Made by a program: the position numbers and the translations under genes. From Gammaproteobacteria bacterium (GTDB taxonomy: Bacteria; Pseudomonadota; Gammaproteobacteria; Steroidobacterales; Woeseiaceae), in the NCBI GenBank assembly GCA_029864095.1, contig JAOTUB010000007.1:1-62746 (forward strand): a DNA stretch of 62,746 bases, given 5' to 3'. Below, in pieces: positions 59,695 through 62,746 of the stretch. Numbering within the stretch: position 1 is the stretch's first letter; each line of letters starts with the position of its first letter. The notes beneath the pieces were generated by a model. That model was not told the origin of the DNA. It did not search any database and was given only the letters and a program-made list of their open reading frames with translations.

Positions 59695-60450
59695 ATGCAG
59701 AATCGATCGATGACGAGACTAGGACTGTTTCAATTACGCCTGGCGGCGACGGTGGGCCTGCTGTTGCTGGTCTATGCGCTCGTCCGCTTGCTGTGGTATC
59801 CGGGTGCGTACTTCACGATCTCCGGGGTCACTAGATTGTTGCTGATACTGGTCGCGGTTGTCCTGGTTATCGGCCCAGGCTTGTCGGCGCTCGTATACAG
59901 GCCCGGCAAAAAGGGCCTCGTCATGGATCTTGGCCTGCTCGCGGTGCTGGAGGTCGTCGCGGTGAGCCTCGCAGTTTCGCAGATCCACGCCCAGCGGCCG
60001 TTCTACGCGGTCTTCGCCGTGGACCGATTCGAGTCAGTGTCGCGATCCGAGATCGATACCACGCAGATCACGGGTATCACCTTGCAAACACGTCCTGGCC
60101 ACGAACCGCGGCTGGTCTATGCGGAGCGTCCAAGCGATGGGGCGAGACTCGATAAGCTTATTGACGAAACGCTTTTTGAGGGCAAACCGGACATTGATCG
60201 TCGGCCAGAATTCTGGAGACCTTTTCCGGTTGGCATACCAGTTCTCAAAGCTGCTGCGTCACCGCTCGGCTCATTGCTGAATGGCGACACAGAGCGTGCA
60301 GTCGAAGTCCGTCACTGGCTGTCAGGCACGGGCCGCAACGCCAGCGATTACCTTTACTTGCCGATGCGCGGCAAAAATGCCGACGCAATGATGATCTTGC
60401 ATGCGGACATCGGCTATCCCGTGGACATACTCGCCGTCGACCCGTGGTAG
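59695..60450 (+). CDS. TfpX/TfpZ-like type IV pilin accessory membrane protein
   Basis: A 251-residue protein with three or four N-terminal membrane segments (about 10-120) and a periplasmic C-terminal part. Family-like blocks are VYRPGKKGLVMDLGLLAVLE, AQRPFYAVFAVDRFE, and the ending GYPVDILAVDPW. TfpX/TfpZ proteins help assemble type IV pilins, but no pilin or pil genes are in this window, so the partner is unknown. The start is uncertain: ATG at 59695 or 59710; the frame is open to 59608 without family signal. It abuts the convergent peptidase gene. Confidence 0.75.
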   Translation: MQNRSMTRLGLFQLRLAATVGLLLLVYALVRLLWYPGAYFTISGVTRLLLILVAVVLVIGPGLSALVYRPGKKGLVMDLGLLAVLEVVAVSLAVSQIHAQRPFYAVFAVDRFESVSRSEIDTTQITGITLQTRPGHEPRLVYAERPSDGARLDKLIDETLFEGKPDIDRRPEFWRPFPVGIPVLKAAASPLGSLLNGDTERAVEVRHWLSGTGRNASDYLYLPMRGKNADAMMILHADIGYPVDILAVDPW

Positions 60451-61134
60451 TCAGCGCCTGAGAATCGCCCACCACCTGGCGATGTTCAGCAGGCTCATCA
60501 GCGACGCGGCCACGTAAGTCAGTGCGGCGGCCCTGAGGAGACGCCGTGCATGCGGCCGGTCTGCCGATTTGAGTATTCGGTGCTCGTCGAGCATCGGCAG
60601 GGCGCGGCCGAAGCTTGCATCGAACTCGGTTGGCAACGTTGCGAGGTGAATCAATGTCGATGTACCGAGCGTCAGAAGTCCCGCAGCAAACATCAGAACG
60701 CCGAGCCCGGGTGCTCGCGTCAATACCCCAACAAACGGCGAGATCATCAGCACGCCCGCGCCGAGGCGCTCGACGTTGCGGCTGGCGCGAACCAGGCGGC
60801 TGCGGATTCGCAGCGGCGCATAGCCGTCATGGTCTTGCAGCGCATGTCCTACTTCGTGTGCCGCGACCGTTATCGCCGTCAGTGACCGTCCGTTGAACTT
60901 GTCGTCGGTCAGGCGCACGGCCTTGTCTTCGGGATCGTAATGATCTCCCTGCGGCGTCTTTTCGACCGCAACGTCGCTGAGCCCGTTCTTGTCGAGCAGA
61001 TGCCGTGCCAATTGGGCACCCGTGCCGGAGTATCGATCGTTCGGAAGGCTGTATCGTTCGAGAACACGTTGCACCCAAAGCCCGGGTCCGAAGACAAGAG
61101 CTGCGATGACGAGCAAGATCACGAAGAGAGTCAT
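60451..61134 (-). CDS. Membrane zinc metallopeptidase (PF04298 family)
   Basis: A 227-residue membrane protein with the zinc site HEVGH at residues 93-97 (TVAAHEVGHALQDHDGYA). An N-terminal membrane helix and the segment between LGAGVLMISPFVGVL and LLTLGTSTLIHL supply further spans; the distal LPTEFDAS fits the family. This family of neutral zinc peptidases is poorly characterised, with no known substrate. It is divergent from the SLC13-like gene, leaving only 74 bases for promoters. Confidence 0.85.
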   Translation of the reverse strand: MTLFVILLVIAALVFGPGLWVQRVLERYSLPNDRYSGTGAQLARHLLDKNGLSDVAVEKTPQGDHYDPEDKAVRLTDDKFNGRSLTAITVAAHEVGHALQDHDGYAPLRIRSRLVRASRNVERLGAGVLMISPFVGVLTRAPGLGVLMFAAGLLTLGTSTLIHLATLPTEFDASFGRALPMLDEHRILKSADRPHARRLLRAAALTYVAASLMSLLNIARWWAILRR

Positions 61135-61208
61135 ATGCTCATCGTATCGTGCCTTTGCAAGGTTCTGCTATTGTCAGTGCTCTGTTGGCTTGTGCGAGTT
61201 TGATTATT

Positions 61209-62746
61209 GTGACGACAGACCAGGTCTTGCTGTTCGGGCTGCTGTTATTTGTATTTGTTTTCCTGATCTGGGGGCGTTGGCGCTACGATCTGGTCGCCTT
61301 TGTTGCGCTGCTTGCCGCGTTGTTGACCGGCATCGTGCCGAAAGAGCAGGCGTTTTCCGGCTTTGGTCATCCCGCCACAATAATCATCGCTCTGGTGCTT
61401 ATCGTGAGTCGCGGCTTATCCAACTCCGGCGTAATCGAGCTGCTCGCCCGATATGTGGTCGACGCCGGGCGCCGACTGGCGGCACACATCAGTATCATGG
61501 CGGGCCTGGCGGCCGCATTGTCAGCGATCATGAACAATGTCGCGGCGCTGGCGCTGCTCATGCCGCTGGACTTGCAGGCGGCAAAGAAAAGTGGTCGGAG
61601 TCCCGCACTGTCGCTGATGCCGTTATCGTTCGCCTCCATACTCGGCGGCATGATTACGTTGATCGGGACACCGCCGAACATCATCGTCGCCGAGTTTCGT
61701 GGCGACGTACTTGGTGAGTCCTACAGAATGTTTGATTTCGCGCCGGTCGGGCTGGCCTGTGCGGCCGTCGGAGTGGCATACGTTGCACTCATTGGTTGGC
61801 GGTTGTTGCCCGCGCATCGGCAATCCACTAACGCGGCGCAGGAGCTATTCGATCTTGCGGACTACATTGTCGAGGTCAGGGTGCCCAAAGGTTCGGCCGC
61901 TATCGGCAAACGTGTGCGAGATCTCGACGACCTGGCTGACAAGGCGGACGTCGAAATCGTCGGGCTGATTCGGCGCGGGCGCAGACTGCCAGGACTGGCA
62001 CGTATTGCCGAGATCAGGGCAGGCGACATTCTCGTCATTGAAGCCAGTCCAGACAGTCTCGAGGAAGCGCTTGGAATATTGAAACTGGAATACGTTGGCA
62101 AGGGGGAGGGCGTTCTCGAGGGGGACGACCTGATATTGAATGAGGTCGTCGTGCAGGAGTCGTCGCGACTTGCCGGACGGTCCGCCATGTCACTAAAGCT
62201 GCTGTACCGCTACCGAGTGGCACTGGTCGGCGTTTCCCGTCAGGGCGTGCGCTTTCGCGACCACATCAGGAAACTCGAGCTCAAGCCTGGCGATGTCCTG
62301 TTACTGCTCGGTCCTGACGAGCGGCTCGTCGATGCTACCGGAAGCCTTGGGCTTTTGCCGCTGGCAGATCGTGGCCACACCGTCATCCAGCGTGACAAAG
62401 TGTGGCTTGCTGTCAGTTTTTTTGTCGCGGCGATCGCAGCTGCCAGTGTCGGGCTGGTTTACCTGCCCGTGGCGCTGGGTTGCGTCGCAGCCGCCTATGT
62501 ATTCTTTAACATTGTACCGATACGCGATGTATACAACTCGGTCGAATGGCCGGTCATCGTGTTACTCGGCTCGATGATCCCAATCGGTTCGGCGCTGCAG
62601 GATACCGGTGGCACGGGATTGATTGCTGCGGGAATCGTCGACCTGTCCGCAGGTTTTTCTCCCGCGGTGGTTTTGCTGCTGCTCGTCGTTTTCACGATGA
62701 CCCTGTCGGATGTCATGAACAACACGGCAACGGCTGTCATTGCTGC
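61209..62746 (+). CDS. SLC13/DASS-family transporter with two TrkA-C domains, 3' end missing
   Basis: The gene runs off the window after 512 codons. It begins GTG at 61209, TTDQVLLFGLLLFVFVFLIW, and has a first transport half with the conserved NNVAALALLMP and GTPPNIIVAEF (the substrate/sodium-binding SNT-like motif region). Two TrkA-C (RCK_C) modules occur at about 210-280 and 295-370 (VRVPKGSAAIGKRVRDL and VVQESSRLAGRSAMSL). The second transport half follows, with VFTMTLSDVMNNTATAV at the edge. Proteins of this layout carry dicarboxylates, sulfate or other anions; the ion is unknown. A TTG at 61200 is an alternative start. Confidence 0.9.
   Translation, partial: MTTDQVLLFGLLLFVFVFLIWGRWRYDLVAFVALLAALLTGIVPKEQAFSGFGHPATIIIALVLIVSRGLSNSGVIELLARYVVDAGRRLAAHISIMAGLAAALSAIMNNVAALALLMPLDLQAAKKSGRSPALSLMPLSFASILGGMITLIGTPPNIIVAEFRGDVLGESYRMFDFAPVGLACAAVGVAYVALIGWRLLPAHRQSTNAAQELFDLADYIVEVRVPKGSAAIGKRVRDLDDLADKADVEIVGLIRRGRRLPGLARIAEIRAGDILVIEASPDSLEEALGILKLEYVGKGEGVLEGDDLILNEVVVQESSRLAGRSAMSLKLLYRYRVALVGVSRQGVRFRDHIRKLELKPGDVLLLLGPDERLVDATGSLGLLPLADRGHTVIQRDKVWLAVSFFVAAIAAASVGLVYLPVALGCVAAAYVFFNIVPIRDVYNSVEWPVIVLLGSMIPIGSALQDTGGTGLIAAGIVDLSAGFSPAVVLLLLVVFTMTLSDVMNNTATAVIA

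Overview
The window is a moderately GC-rich bacterial chromosome segment of gammaproteobacterial type. The evidence is conserved gene order: rne | rluC ... maf-yceD-rpmF-plsX-fabH; clpS-clpA | infA-aat; and trxB | ftsK-lolA-(vanZ)-rarA-serS follow the arrangement known from Escherichia and Pseudomonas. Differences from those models (no fabD after fabH, no arginyltransferase between aat and infA, a lexA-imuA-imuB-dnaE2 operon, a partial gspCDEF cluster) point to a deeper-branching, probably environmental lineage. I cannot name the genus from sequence alone.

Layout. 1-1290: accessory patch with the left part of an IS110-type transposase gene carrying an in-frame amber codon, an inverted-repeat pair beside it, and a ParDE toxin-antitoxin operon. 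1388-10755: a phosphotyrosine phosphatase, RNase E (minus strand) with a long structured leader, RluC, an MFS carrier, Maf, and the yceD-rpmF-plsX-fabH lipid/ribosome cluster. 10778-13450: YkvA, a glutathione transferase, and an L,D-transpeptidase facing a Lpp/OprI-like lipoprotein. 13737-19715: LexA with two SOS boxes, driving the imuA-imuB-dnaE2 mutagenesis cassette. 19831-25903 (minus): a small acidic protein and gspF-gspE-gspD-gspC. 26195-38227: N-degron proteolysis (clpS, clpA, aat), infA, trxB, ftsK, lolA, rarA, serS. 38218-49136: cytochrome c, YccA/BI-1, SDR, two tRNAs (Ser-UGA, Arg-CCU), peroxiredoxin, membrane acyltransferase, dienelactone hydrolase, M28 peptidase, stress proteins, and an internally duplicated secreted protein. 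49208-62746: an ExeA-like ATPase with a very long disordered tail, an RND adaptor/pump pair, RarD, a stand-alone EF-G paralogue, a TfpX/TfpZ-like protein, a membrane zinc peptidase and a truncated SLC13 carrier.

Most of the window is ordinary housekeeping DNA. The least explained signals are: (1) three intergenic hairpins (near 13631, 19729 and 57200) sharing a conserved GTAAARCGCAGCG...GCGAGCCA core inside stems that change in a compensatory way; (2) a secreted protein of unknown function built from two diverged copies of one domain (48372-49136); (3) a GspE that has lost the usual tetracysteine zinc motif; (4) an ExeA-like ATPase fused to about 500 residues of low-complexity tail; and (5) the interrupted IS110 transposase with a 13/14 inverted repeat next to it.

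Many start codons are GTG or TTG, and neighbouring genes often overlap by 1 to 4 bases, so translational coupling is common here.
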